Shown here piece after piece: positions 38,060 to 48,034 of a stretch of 64,000 bases of DNA. The DNA is from Coemansia sp. RSA 487. Its lineage: Eukaryota > Kickxellomycota > Kickxellomycetes > Kickxellales > Kickxellaceae. The notes beneath the pieces are model-generated. The model worked only from the letters and a program-made list of their open reading frames with translations. It made no database searches and had not been told where the DNA came from. A program made the translations under genes and the position numbers. Positions within the stretch are counted from its first letter, which is position 1. Each line of letters opens with the position of its first letter. The stretch spans positions 124,001 to 188,000 of the forward strand of contig JANBRJ010000002.1 of NCBI GenBank assembly GCA_027577595.1, read 5' to 3'.

Positions 38060-40315
38060 ATGGATCCCAGTCACTCGGCCCCGCATTGCCGCCAGGAAAT
38101 GGCTGGCTATTGGAGCCAGACCAGCCATAAACCGGAACAAACGAAAGGGCACCAGCAGTCACGGTTCCAGGCACAAAACTATGTGGCCATGCAGTCACAA
38201 GCCTCCTTTACAGTCGAGGCGTCTTCCCAGATCGAGATGCCGCGGCGCAAGTACCTGTTCCCACCGATATACCCGTGTCACTATATGTTCCAGCGCGCAG
38301 GGTACATGGGTGGCTGGTTTGGGCTGCACGTAGCAATACTAGCGTTCTTCATGGCCAAGCATGGCGCCAAGGATTGGGAGGAAGGGCTTAATGTTGCTTC
38401 CCAGTATGGCATTCTTGCTTCGGTAATGGGGATTCTGTTGGCAATGTCACCTACGTTCATTGGGCTCTTGCGCTTGACGCCGCTTAACCGGATCGCGACC
38501 TTTGAGAAGCGCATTCATGCCCACAAGTACATGTCGTATATTCTTTTCATATGGACCACTGCGCACTCGGCCTTGCACTACTGGACCGGTGTCGAGTATG
38601 CCGACTCAATCAGGGCGACACATCTGTTTATCTTTTGGCAAGATCGCCTAGGGATCACAGGGCAACTCATGTGGATGGTGTTCTTGTTTATTGGCCTGGC
38701 AGCTCTCCCCCCGGTCCGTCGCATCTGCTATGAGGCGTTCTACTATGTCCACCACTTGTACATCGTAAATATTGTGCTTCTGTACGTGCACTCTGAAAAT
38801 GGCAAGGCTGTTCGCTACGTCACCGGACCGCTGGTTATTTTTGGACTCGACTATCTGTATCGCTGCATACGAAGCTATCCTCTTATTCGGAGCCAACGTG
38901 CACGTATACGCTTTATAAAGTTCCACCCGAGCGACGTCGTTGAGATTGGATTTGATAGGCGGGAGCTGCTGCAGCCCACAAAGATCGGACAGTACGTAAA
39001 GATATGCGTCCCGGAGCTGGGGATATTCCAGTGGCATCCATTCACGCTGACAGCCACGCCCACCGAGACCAAGGTCATGGCCGACGGCAGGTCCCACGGA
39101 ATCTGGCGTATCCATTTCAGAGTTGCTGGAAACTGGACGCGCAAGTTTTCGCAGCGCTTGCAGAAGGTTGCCGCCGGCGGCGATGCCTACGAAAACAACT
39201 TCAACCAGGAGGCACGCATTGGTCGGGTCGTCAACGACATGATAGTTCCCGACGTGGTGCCGATTCGATGCACACAGGACGAATGCGAGAATCAGTACAT
39301 AATGGAAATTGCAAACAGGTTGGACTCTGCAGACTCTGCCGTGGAAATCGGCGCCCAGACGCAAGCGCATGGCCAGAACCATGCGGACACTCCAAACCAT
39401 GGTCATAACGATGCCATAAATGTTGCTACTGAGAGCCCACGTAACAGTGCAGATGTGCAGCTTGTGATGACCAGCTACACCGGCAGCGAGAAAGATAGCA
39501 GCAGAGAAGGCGAACATGGTGAGGTCTCTAGCCCTATGAACAGCGACCAGACTTGTCGAGCAGATGTGGATGTGCTGGTGCCGAATAAGCCCGAATTTGA
39601 CGGACATTCGTTCATGACGCGCAACCGCAGCAGCCGGTCAAGCGACAGCCTCTACGATGACAGTGCCTGGTTCGACACGGAGCCAGGCTCCGGGTTAGCT
39701 GGAAGCACACAGGAAATGCTCCCTACGATCCTTGTTGACGGACCATACAATGCGCCAATGGAGACGTTCTTTGAAAATCATGCAAACGCTGTGTTTGCAG
39801 CGGGAATCGGAATAACTCCCTATATAGCCGCGCTGGAACACGTCATCGAGCTCTGCGACAACCGCATTCCGATGCGGACAACGCAAAGGACCCGCGAAGA
39901 GCTGCTCCCGCAGCGGATATATTTGGTGTGGGTCTTCCGGGACATCTCTTTGCTCAGCATCATGCTGCCGCTGCTCCAGCGAGTACGCGCCAATGTTCAG
40001 GCGCATGAAATTGTGGTGCCGTGCCTATACTTGACAGGATCAATGGATGTAGAGCACGAGAGAACGGCAAGCGATGTGTTTGGAAGGCCCATGGTGCGGC
40101 TATCAAACGGCATCCGGATCTCGCAAGGGAGACCGCCCATCGCGCGCATGGTCTCGTACGTTGCTGGAAAGCATCCCAACTCCCACATGGGTGTCTTCTG
40201 CTGTGCACCAAGGAAAATGACATCTGTTGTGCGCACGGCTGTGCACAACACCAATGCAGCTGTTTCTCACCAAGGAACAAGCCTAGAAATGCGCTCCGAA
40301 TGCTTCTCAATGTGA
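38060..40315 (+). CDS. NADPH oxidase / ferric-reductase-family flavocytochrome
   Basis: Transmembrane flavocytochrome b moving electrons from NAD(P)H through FAD and two hemes to O2 or Fe3+ across a membrane. It has 751 residues. The heme-ligand pairs are spaced as in the NOX family: H155/H169 (HKYMSYILFIWTTAH, 13 apart) and H231/H244 (HHLYIVNIVLLYVH, 12 apart). FAD motif HPFTLTATP starts at H326. The nucleotide-binding part has VFAAGIGITPYIAALEHV (about 578) and GVFCCAPRKM near the C-terminus, with Ala where CGP is usual. Between FAD and NAD parts is an insertion of roughly 190 residues rich in His, Ser and acidic residues. No EF hands. It ends ECFSM rather than the KENF of NOX enzymes. The start is the first in-frame ATG; the frame is open slightly further 5'. 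NOX-like versus Fre-like cannot be settled by eye. Confidence 0.85.
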   Translation: MDPSHSAPHCRQEMAGYWSQTSHKPEQTKGHQQSRFQAQNYVAMQSQASFTVEASSQIEMPRRKYLFPPIYPCHYMFQRAGYMGGWFGLHVAILAFFMAKHGAKDWEEGLNVASQYGILASVMGILLAMSPTFIGLLRLTPLNRIATFEKRIHAHKYMSYILFIWTTAHSALHYWTGVEYADSIRATHLFIFWQDRLGITGQLMWMVFLFIGLAALPPVRRICYEAFYYVHHLYIVNIVLLYVHSENGKAVRYVTGPLVIFGLDYLYRCIRSYPLIRSQRARIRFIKFHPSDVVEIGFDRRELLQPTKIGQYVKICVPELGIFQWHPFTLTATPTETKVMADGRSHGIWRIHFRVAGNWTRKFSQRLQKVAAGGDAYENNFNQEARIGRVVNDMIVPDVVPIRCTQDECENQYIMEIANRLDSADSAVEIGAQTQAHGQNHADTPNHGHNDAINVATESPRNSADVQLVMTSYTGSEKDSSREGEHGEVSSPMNSDQTCRADVDVLVPNKPEFDGHSFMTRNRSSRSSDSLYDDSAWFDTEPGSGLAGSTQEMLPTILVDGPYNAPMETFFENHANAVFAAGIGITPYIAALEHVIELCDNRIPMRTTQRTREELLPQRIYLVWVFRDISLLSIMLPLLQRVRANVQAHEIVVPCLYLTGSMDVEHERTASDVFGRPMVRLSNGIRISQGRPPIARMVSYVAGKHPNSHMGVFCCAPRKMTSVVRTAVHNTNAAVSHQGTSLEMRSECFSM

Positions 40316-41110
40316 TTCGCTTGGAAACCAGGCTCGGAGTTTGCAATGTACGATAGGACAGAGTAAAGTAAAAAAATTTATAGAGTTTACGGTGTCTGAC
40401 TTTGGACATACATTCGCCTGGTCGCCCTTCTTCCTCTTCTGCTGCTTCCGTTACCGGAATTTCTATTTGGCGTTTAATTTCCTTGGTCTCTTTCGTGTAC
40501 ACACAACCCCCCCCATTTAATATAGAATCTTTTTGACAGAAATTTATCCATTTTATCCATGCACATTGTTGCGGAATTTAAATGGACAAGCATCTGCTGT
40601 CCCCCCAACGCATGCCACAAATGGAAACAAGCCAAACAGCCAGGAGCTGGGCTCCCATGTTTGCATTGCTCCGTCCGTCTTCGTTGGCTGGCTGGTTCTG
40701 ATGGATGATAAATCGAGGATATATTTTGCGCATATTTTAATAATCAGGAGGAAAGGGATATTTTAAACATGGATCAATCCAAGAACCGCGGCGCTTCTCT
40801 CCTATATGTATGTTTTGGACTGGTACTGATATCGTCTATCCGGTGCTCTAGCGCGATATTAAGCCGTCCAACGCTTTCGCTGCTGGTAATTACACAATTG
40901 AGCCAACGTTTCTTGCTGTCGTCAATAAAAGGCGCCTGTTTCCGTCCCTTTCCATGCGCATATTCTGCTCTGGGCAACTGACAGGGCAATAATTCTTATC
41001 AGTGAAAAACACCATCTTTTCCTCTTCTTCTGTTTGCCGTCCTTGACTCTTTTTCTTTTCGCTACTCTGCTAGGTTTTAGATCCATTATTTTGCAGTTTT
41101 TCCTATACAA
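40316..41110 (+). other. Intergenic before the symporter gene
   Basis: 795 bp, AT-rich, holding the 3' end of the flavocytochrome gene and the promoter of the permease. A C-run at 40508-40514 and CT-rich DNA at 41010-41060 are the only notable features. Confidence 0.4.
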
Positions 41111-42730
41111 ATGGCAGACGGCTCTGGCTCAGGCGATGCGAGCAGCCCCAAGGTGTCCTCGCCGGCAGCAAATGCGCTTATCTACATGACTCTAATCTGT
41201 TTCCTTGCGCTTGGGTTGGTTGCTGGCTGGCGTTCCCACCGCAACGCTGGGCTTTTTCTCAAGGCGATCAAGTCGCAGGCCGTGTGGGCCCTGTCGCTCA
41301 ACTTTCTTGCCGTCAACATCGGCTCAGGCATATTCTATTCGCTGCCAGAGGTCGGGACCATTGCGGGTATAACAGGAGTCTTTGCATATTCGTTTGCCTC
41401 AAGCGTGCCCCTGTTCGTTTTCGCCATAGTCGGTCCGCTTTTCCGCAAATACAACTCAAAGCAGTGGTCGATGACAGCCTTTATCATGGAGCGCTTTGGC
41501 CGGCCGCTGCACATACTGTACAGCATTATCTGCACCCTCTTTGTCGGCATGTACATGGTCAGCGAGCTGACCACAATCTACGGCGTGTTCCAGCTACTGA
41601 CTCCTCTGAACCCGCTTGCGCCCATGATTGTCATCTGCGTTATCACCACAATCTACACAGCCTTTGGCGGAGTCTTTGCGTCCTTGATGACCGATGCTAT
41701 CCAGTGCATTCTGATATTTGTTCTGATCATCGTCGCTGTTATCGTCGTTGGGGTCAACGTCCACCCGTCGAGGGAGGACATTGAGCGCGTGGGTCTGGTC
41801 AAGCCAACAAAAATGGGCGGCGAGCTGTTTGTTATTCTCACTCTGGCAATCATGTTTTCCAACATGTACCATCAAGGCTTTTGGCAGCGCACGTTTGCCT
41901 CGCGCAATGACCGCGATTTGCGGTGGGCCACATTCTTTGGCTTCTGGATGGTGTTCATCATAACAACCCTTGTTGGAATGGCCGGCCCTCTTGCCGCGTG
42001 GGCCGGAACATGGTCGCCCGACTCTGACGTCCCCGGATCCAGCGCATTCTTTACTATCATCGCCTCGATGGACGGCTGGGTATCGGGACTGACGCTTGTG
42101 CTGACCACATCGCTCAGCTGCTGCGCAATCGATACATGCCAGACCGCGATGTTTGCTTCGCTGTATGATCTGGCCGAAGAAAGAGTCAGCATCTGGGTCG
42201 TGCGTGCAGTAGTTGTTATCCTCAACGTCCCTGTTATTGTTCTGGCTATGCGTGCGCCGGATATTCTGCAGGTGTATCTGCTTGCTGATCTGCTTGCCAG
42301 TGCGACCATTCTTCCTGTGCTGTTTGGGCTATTCAAGAGACTCAACTTTATCCACTGGATTGATGCGTTGATCGGGTGCTTTGGAGGTATTATTGCTGTT
42401 GGTGCTTTTGGACAGGCATACCTTGGCAATCGTCACGACGGCTGGCGGCTGCTTCTTCTGGATGGTGGGCTTTATGTAACAGATGAGCGTGTGCTTGGCG
42501 CATTTTGCTTTGCTCCGCTTGGATCCGTTGTGTTCATGTTCTTTTTTGCTGGGCTGCGTATGGGCATTACAAAGCTCCTTGGCCGACAGCAGTATTGGCA
42601 TGTAAAAAAGGAGCAAACAAACCAGCATAGCGAAACCAGCTCGATCAAAAGCAGTAGCGGCAGCAGCAGTAGCGGCATCAATAGCCGTGCAAGCTCCGAG
42701 CATAGCAGCAACATTGCAAAACTGCGCTAA
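41111..42730 (+). CDS. Sodium/solute symporter (SSS) family permease, Dur3-like
   Basis: Plasma-membrane symporter of the SSS fold. It has 539 residues with about 13 hydrophobic segments. The N-terminus contains the family-typical unwound first core helix region (FLAVNIGSGIFYSLPEVGTI). This is followed by SMTAFIMERFG and YMVSELTTIYGVFQLLTPL, then TIYTAFGGVFASLMTDAIQC, the conserved SSS signature (TAFGG..A...TD..Q). The C-terminus is cytosolic, Ser-rich (SSIKSSSGSSSSGINSRASS) and probably a phosphorylation target. In fungi the best-known members with this pattern are urea/polyamine permeases (Dur3), but this protein is shorter than Dur3 (about 700) and the substrate is not readable from sequence. 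First ATG of the frame. Confidence 0.85.
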   Translation: MADGSGSGDASSPKVSSPAANALIYMTLICFLALGLVAGWRSHRNAGLFLKAIKSQAVWALSLNFLAVNIGSGIFYSLPEVGTIAGITGVFAYSFASSVPLFVFAIVGPLFRKYNSKQWSMTAFIMERFGRPLHILYSIICTLFVGMYMVSELTTIYGVFQLLTPLNPLAPMIVICVITTIYTAFGGVFASLMTDAIQCILIFVLIIVAVIVVGVNVHPSREDIERVGLVKPTKMGGELFVILTLAIMFSNMYHQGFWQRTFASRNDRDLRWATFFGFWMVFIITTLVGMAGPLAAWAGTWSPDSDVPGSSAFFTIIASMDGWVSGLTLVLTTSLSCCAIDTCQTAMFASLYDLAEERVSIWVVRAVVVILNVPVIVLAMRAPDILQVYLLADLLASATILPVLFGLFKRLNFIHWIDALIGCFGGIIAVGAFGQAYLGNRHDGWRLLLLDGGLYVTDERVLGAFCFAPLGSVVFMFFFAGLRMGITKLLGRQQYWHVKKEQTNQHSETSSIKSSSGSSSSGINSRASSEHSSNIAKLR

Positions 42731-43220
42731 TGCATTTATGTTAACCTAATTATTTTTGAAAAGCTCATATCCCCAAATTGCTTTTCGTGAAGGTTGTACA
42801 ACACAGTACCAGTACAGTTCCTGTGGCCAAATTTGGCAATCAAGATGAAAAGTACACCGTTTTGCCAAAATAAGCACATTCTGTGCCAAAGGTCGAGTGA
42901 ATGGAAGCCAACAGCAGTGATTCTTTGTCGCACAATTCTCATAAATGATGCTGTTTTCCTGAACAATCGAATGTCGGCTATTTGAGTATATTTGGTCATT
43001 TTCTGATGTTGATTCCCGGCAAGTTTTTCTTCGAAGCATCCAGACCATATGGGCAGGTTTTTAACGAGAAAACTAACATTTTTACACAGCTTTTCTTTTC
43101 TTGTTCTCCTCCCCCAGCATTTATTGAAATATTTCCAACTACTAGATATTTATTAAAATAGCTTTTTATCTTGTAATCCATAGACACGCACTGCTTTAAA
43201 GAGATAGCACACCAATAGCC
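42731..43220 (+). other. Intergenic before secreted-protein gene A
   Basis: 490 bp, AT-rich, with no gene seen. It holds the promoter of the secreted protein gene that follows. Confidence 0.35.
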
Positions 43221-44221
43221 ATGCGAGCAATACTTCTGGCTAACGTAGTCACATTCATGCTTGCAATATCTGCAAATGCCCAACAACAGACAGATAGTAA
43301 TGGTGCAAACACAAATACTCTCGCTGTTCTTTCCGAGTCAATAGCTTTGTCAAGTGCGACTGGTGGACGCTCAATTTCTGGTGACCAAAGTAAGTACCAT
43401 TTAGACAAGTGTCAAGCTGTTATAGCAACTTTCTGGACTGATATGATCTTATTCACATTTTACCAATGTCTTAAACCCCATGTTTTTGCACGTGTATTGC
43501 TTGATTATTTAATTTGGATTTTAATACGCATGTAGCCCAAAAGATAGCCGAACCAATTCAAACCGCCCCTTCGACAAGCCCAGTCAGCAACCAGCCCGCA
43601 GAAACCGCTATTGAGTCAACATCTGCACCTGTTCAGCCAACATCATCCACTGGTCTGGAGGATAAACAATCATCGTTACAGTCACCAGCTGAAACTCAGC
43701 TGTCCGAAAACAGTTCTAGTGGAAACAGCTTTGATGCATCTACAGCATCATTGGAGCCTACGTCAGAGGCTGTTTTGCCAGAAAGTACTAAGCCCAGCAC
43801 CGTGTCTCTGGATTCAATGGCACCGACTTCAACCGCAAACGAAGGTCAGAAAACAAAAGCCCAGAAGCCGTCACTAGTGCCCTCTAGCTTGGTTTCGCCA
43901 ACCAAGCACACTGTAATTGAAGTGGCAACAGTCGTTGTGGATGGGAAGCTTGTGCTGTCCTCAGCAACCGTCGTTTTAAACGAAAATAGTGCAACCATCG
44001 CAGAAGACAATGGCATATTTACTAGTTCCGTCAACGACCCCGAAAATAATGCACCATTTACTTCAACAGTTGTGGTTGACGGAAGCACGATTATTGTCAC
44101 TGGAGGTCGCGAGATTGAATCTTCCGATTCTCCACCGACAGCTACCTTAATGCCTTTGAAGATGATGATGCATATGTTTCTTGGCCAAGTTTTGGCGATG
44201 GTGGCACTGCGTATTTTCTAA
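43221..44221 (+). CDS. Secreted Ser/Thr-rich protein A (paralog of 53636-54676), two exons
   Basis: Function unknown; probably a surface or cell-wall glycoprotein. Exon 1 is 43221-43389, intron 43390-43535 (GTAAGT..TGTAG, 146 nt), exon 2 43536-44221. The phase-1 join gives 284 residues. A signal peptide is evident (MRAILLANVVTFMLAISANA, cleavage likely before QQQ). The long middle is Ser/Thr/Pro-rich and suited to O-glycosylation. The C-terminal part has a conserved module KHTVIEVATVVVDG, then about 40 residues on APFTSTVVVDGSTIIVTG. The C-terminus is hydrophobic (MHMFLGQVLAMVALRIF), suggesting a GPI-attachment or TM signal. The same two-part module occurs in the protein at 53636-54676 on the other strand. 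The ORFs alone do not show exon 1, but the phases fit. Confidence 0.75.
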
Positions 44222-44361
44222 TGGCATACAACAGCATCATCAAAAATCACCTTGATAAATAAACCGTTAGCGTACATGGCTTGTGTTTGTTGGTAGCTTT
44301 TGCTACTTTTATAATGGTAAAATAGAAATACTTGAAGCAAAAGAAAAAAAAACAATATTCC

Positions 44362-45540
44362 TCAGGGCTTGCAGAAAAAGTTGAGCGAGTAGTACTTGCG
44401 CGAGTCAGTCCATTCAAATGCATGCACTAGTCCAGTGGCACGAGCAAGCTTTTCGGCGTCACCGGGGCCATACTTATGCGAGGACTCGATGTAGATCCTG
44501 TCTCCGCGCCTGAACACCAGGTCATCGGAACTGCCACAGATCTCCTTGACCTGGGGCTTTATGCCTTGGGGCCACTGCAAGCGCGTATCCTCCTGTGCTT
44601 CGATGTATGCGTTATGTCTACCAATATTCTCATCATATTCGCCGACATACTTGAATTTCCCGACGTCGAAAAGCCTGTGTTGCTGTTGTTGAGCATACGC
44701 GGACACGATATTGTTGACATGAGACAACGCATTGAGCTCAAACGCAGCAGTCACGCCTTGCGAGTCGTGGTACGCGTCCATTATAACCGCCGGATCCTTT
44801 TGCGAGTCCATCCCGATCGCGACGGCATCTTTCTTGTTCAAAACGCTGTCCACGATACCCGACAGCATGTCTGTTGCTTCATCGGCAGTACAGTTTCCGA
44901 TCGACGAGCCGAGCCATATGATGGTCTTGCGACGGGTCGACTTTTTAAAGTGGCTCATAACCTCCTCGTATGTCCCACACAAGGCAACAAATGATACATT
45001 TGAGAGTTGCGGAGACAGGCTTTCCATCGACTCGTGAAGCGGAAGCGGCATGACATCGATGGCATAGTAGGTAATGCCGGTACGTTGCTTATTCAGCGCG
45101 TCGAGCAGGATCTTTGTCTTGCGCAATGAGCCACAGCCAAGCTCGATGACATCAGAGTCATTCGGAATCTCGGCAACAATCTCCTGGATCTTGGTCTCAA
45201 GGATATCAATCTCGCTGGTGGTTAAGTAATATTCTGGCACATACGTAATACGGTCGAACAGCTCGAGACCTTCGTCATCGTAGAGTAGGACGGTTGGAAG
45301 TCTGCGATATTCAGGTTCGGTGGTACCTGACAGAGCCTTGCGTGTTGTAAGACCTTCTACGATGCCTCTAAACAGTGACGGAATTTGGCTCTGACCGTCT
45401 TGCACACTTGTCGTGCGATAGTCGAGGAACTTGTAAGATGCGGCGGTATGGCTATCCTCACTAGAAACAGCTGCCTTATCCGCTGTTGATTGCACAGGAG
45501 TGCCCACCTTGGTGCGCTCTGTATCGATGACAACGGCCAT
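44362..45540 (-). CDS. EgtD-type histidine-specific SAM-dependent methyltransferase (stand-alone)
   Basis: Belongs to the histidine-specific methyltransferase family that includes bacterial EgtD, the N-terminal half of fungal Egt1 and DMATrp N-methyltransferases. It has 392 residues, nearly all one domain. Signatures: LFDRITYVPEYYLTTSEIDI, then SAM motif I DVIELGCGSLRKTKILLDAL, IIWLGSSIGNC, AFELNALSHVNN and the C-terminal SHKYG and FEWTDSRKYYSLNFF. In fungal Egt1 this domain is fused to a DinB/sulfatase-modifying-like half that makes the ergothioneine sulfoxide. That half is absent here and the gene ends cleanly. It may make trimethylated histidine (hercynine) or methylate another amine; the substrate is not shown. 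Start at ATG 45540 (MAVVIDTERTK). The frame is open four codons more but without ATG. Confidence 0.88.
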   Translation of the reverse strand: MAVVIDTERTKVGTPVQSTADKAAVSSEDSHTAASYKFLDYRTTSVQDGQSQIPSLFRGIVEGLTTRKALSGTTEPEYRRLPTVLLYDDEGLELFDRITYVPEYYLTTSEIDILETKIQEIVAEIPNDSDVIELGCGSLRKTKILLDALNKQRTGITYYAIDVMPLPLHESMESLSPQLSNVSFVALCGTYEEVMSHFKKSTRRKTIIWLGSSIGNCTADEATDMLSGIVDSVLNKKDAVAIGMDSQKDPAVIMDAYHDSQGVTAAFELNALSHVNNIVSAYAQQQQHRLFDVGKFKYVGEYDENIGRHNAYIEAQEDTRLQWPQGIKPQVKEICGSSDDLVFRRGDRIYIESSHKYGPGDAEKLARATGLVHAFEWTDSRKYYSLNFFCKP

Positions 45541-47078
45541 ATTGAAATACAAAGAAAGAATGAGAGCAGATAGTGTTTACAAGCAAAGGTAATGTTTGTG
45601 CAGGAATTCTTTGGCGAAGCTGTTGATAAGCGAGCGTTTGTTTTACAGAATTTATATCAATAGCCGTGAACGTTTAGTAAAAAAAGAAACTACGATGAAT
45701 AGAAAAATCACTATAATGTGTGTATGCGGAGACAAGAAGGTCGGATGGGCTAGATGTAAAGCAGAACGGCCAGTTCGTGCATTTCTCCGCAAAGTCTCCT
45801 ATTTAAAAAGAAGACGGTGACTGCTTCGGGTTATTCCATACGCCCTGATCAGCCAGTTCCGAGGACAAGGGTTGAGAAGGAGGGGCTTCAGGTGATGAAG
45901 CAGCAAATGCTCCTTTAGTGCAAATCTCTTATCCTACCTAAGTGAGTATTAATGTGTATAAACACACGTGTATCGTATGCATCAATTTACAGAATATCCA
46001 ATGGGCAGGTTTGTTCTCACGAGCTCAGAACAAGAACAAACGCAAGAGGGTCACGCCAAAATCCTGAATGGCAGATAATGTGTTTTAATTCCAAAACATG
46101 AATTTGGGCTGCTGCAGTGTTATTGTTAAGGAGACACGATGCTGTTCTCAGTGCTGGCATCATATCCAGGCATTTATTATCTGTAATCGTATGCAGAAAG
46201 TATTAAACAAAGGCAGCAAGAATTCCGGTTTACTCCGCGATATCAGGAGCTCTGGCCATTCGAAATGGCGAACTCAATTTACTCGCAGCCGTGCAATCCA
46301 AGGGACAATGTGCTTATAGCCTCTAATGCTGAATTTCAATTGTAAAATGAAACCCCCTGTGTACAATTACCGTTCGAAAAATGCTGAAACGTCATTAATG
46401 GCGTCATCCAGGCACAGAAAAATACGATTTTGAAAAACGCATTGACAGTGACGTCACTGCTCAGTTTTTTATCACTGCTAATGACAACCAATGACCTTAC
46501 TTTTCAAAAAAAAAACACTGCTCTACTCAAACAAGGCGTAACTTTGGTACTCAAATACACGCAGACAGGCAGAGTAGATAACCTGGAAAAAGGCATGTAT
46601 GCTACCAAAACAGATAAAGGAGAACGACAGCCCCGCTTTAATTATGTATACATGGCCCTCACAGCAGGGGGAGAAAAGGCGCGCTCCAGGCTGGCCCAAC
46701 CATGCCTGCAATGTGGCCCAGAATCGGGCTTCGCTTTTCTTTTTGCTCTTTCGCCTAGTTTTGTCCGCACCCATTTCATGCTTTGGTATTTTTTGCTTGT
46801 TTGAATATCTTTATACGAAACGAAACATTAAATAGTTCTATACACTGAAAAAAGAACCGCAAAGAAAACCCCGTAAAGTCAAAGCGGACACAGTATCACT
46901 TTCAAACATTTATTTTTTTTACTATCGTTTGGAATAGACGAAAGCTGTTCAAATACTGCCAAAACCCCTGCCTCCTTCTGCACTCATTGCTCATTTCTCT
47001 TTTTCGCATATCCAATAATTATTCTATTTCTTTTGGATACCGCACAAGCCTACTCTCTGTTAAACTTTGGCGTTTGCA
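45541..47078. other. 1.5-kb divergent intergenic region
   Basis: Between the methyltransferase (minus) and the YABBY-like gene (plus). It is AT-rich. Short frames (for example 46098-46319 and 46430-46804) show no recognisable content and I do not annotate them. It contains a cluster of CRE/ATF-like sites at 46390-46456. Confidence 0.4.
46390..46456. promoter_or_regulatory. Cluster of CRE/ATF-like sites
   Basis: A perfect TGACGTCA palindrome at 46449-46456 and CGTCA half-sites at 46390 and 46402, all within 70 bp and about 620 bp upstream of the YABBY-like gene. bZIP ATF/CREB factors bind TGACGTCA; use here is inferred. Confidence 0.4.
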
Positions 47079-47867
47079 ATGTCCAGCGGTAACAACGGCG
47101 ACATGAAAGGCGGCGAAAAGCGCGGAAGAAATGACACTGTGACATACCGCGAGTTCTTCCCGAGTGAGCTGAAGCGTATCAAGCTATCAGACCCCTCGAT
47201 TCCCCACAAAGTGGCATTCAAGCAGGCTGGCTTGAACTGGAAAACAAGCCCATTGAATCCAAAAAACAAGTCTTCCTCAACGCCTACTGCTGCAACCGCC
47301 GATATTGCTGCTAGTGGTGCCGCACCAGCGGAAACTTTGCCTAAACCGGAGGCACCTGCTCTGCAGCCAGCAGCAACTGCGGTTGAGGCTAGTTCGACTA
47401 GTACTGTTCCTGCCAAAGAACAAACCGCTGGGGTCCCGATTTCTGCGAATACTAATGCCAGTGCTCTTGTTGCCAAGGAGAAGGATACCAGTGTCACAGA
47501 TGTCTGTGAGCAGAAGAATACAGTTTCTTTGGCAGCAAGGGATAAGCCAATTGAAGTTCCATCGGTCAAGCTAACGACAGTCATTTCTTCTGGATATGTC
47601 GAGCCAGCACCATCAGTTAACCCTGAAATAAAGGGCCCTGGCGCTGTCGCTAGCTTCAGCGAGAACAAGCAACCCGCTCCAGCAGTTGTTTCAAGCAACA
47701 CAGCTTATTCAGTGCCACCCACCGACGGTTCTCGTCCTATACAAGCGGGACCCGCAGATAACACCAAGAAACATGATGCTGGTGAGGATAGTAACACTGC
47801 GCCTATTGGAAAGATCTCATCAATGGTTGCTCACACTGTTTCTGGAACTCTCGCTGCAGCAAAGTAA
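47079..47867 (+). CDS. Protein with N-terminal YABBY/HMG-like box
   Basis: Predicted nuclear protein of 262 residues. Residues about 20-60 (TVTYREFFPSELKRIKLSD, then PSIPHKVAFKQAGLNWKTSP) match the C-terminal helix-loop-helix of plant YABBY proteins and related HMG-like boxes, in which a P.I.HKEAFK..A.NW core is typical. Small fungal proteins with this box exist but are poorly characterised. The rest is low-complexity, rich in Ala, Pro, Thr and Ser, with no further domain. Start: first in-frame ATG (MSSGNNGDMK). A nuclear or chromatin role is inference from the box only. An upstream CRE-like cluster may regulate it. Confidence 0.75.
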   Translation: MSSGNNGDMKGGEKRGRNDTVTYREFFPSELKRIKLSDPSIPHKVAFKQAGLNWKTSPLNPKNKSSSTPTAATADIAASGAAPAETLPKPEAPALQPAATAVEASSTSTVPAKEQTAGVPISANTNASALVAKEKDTSVTDVCEQKNTVSLAARDKPIEVPSVKLTTVISSGYVEPAPSVNPEIKGPGAVASFSENKQPAPAVVSSNTAYSVPPTDGSRPIQAGPADNTKKHDAGEDSNTAPIGKISSMVAHTVSGTLAAAK

Positions 47868-48034
47868 ATAATGTAAAGGCACTTTTTTCTCTCGCTCAAT
47901 AACTCTCTGCTGCTTCGTACTCAGCTCTTTAACAGGACAAGTTCCAGTTTTAAACACAAAACATAAAATAAATTAAAATCAAACAAAACCAAATAATGTG
48001 TGTTCTAGTAAATGGAAAGCCGAAACATTCACGC

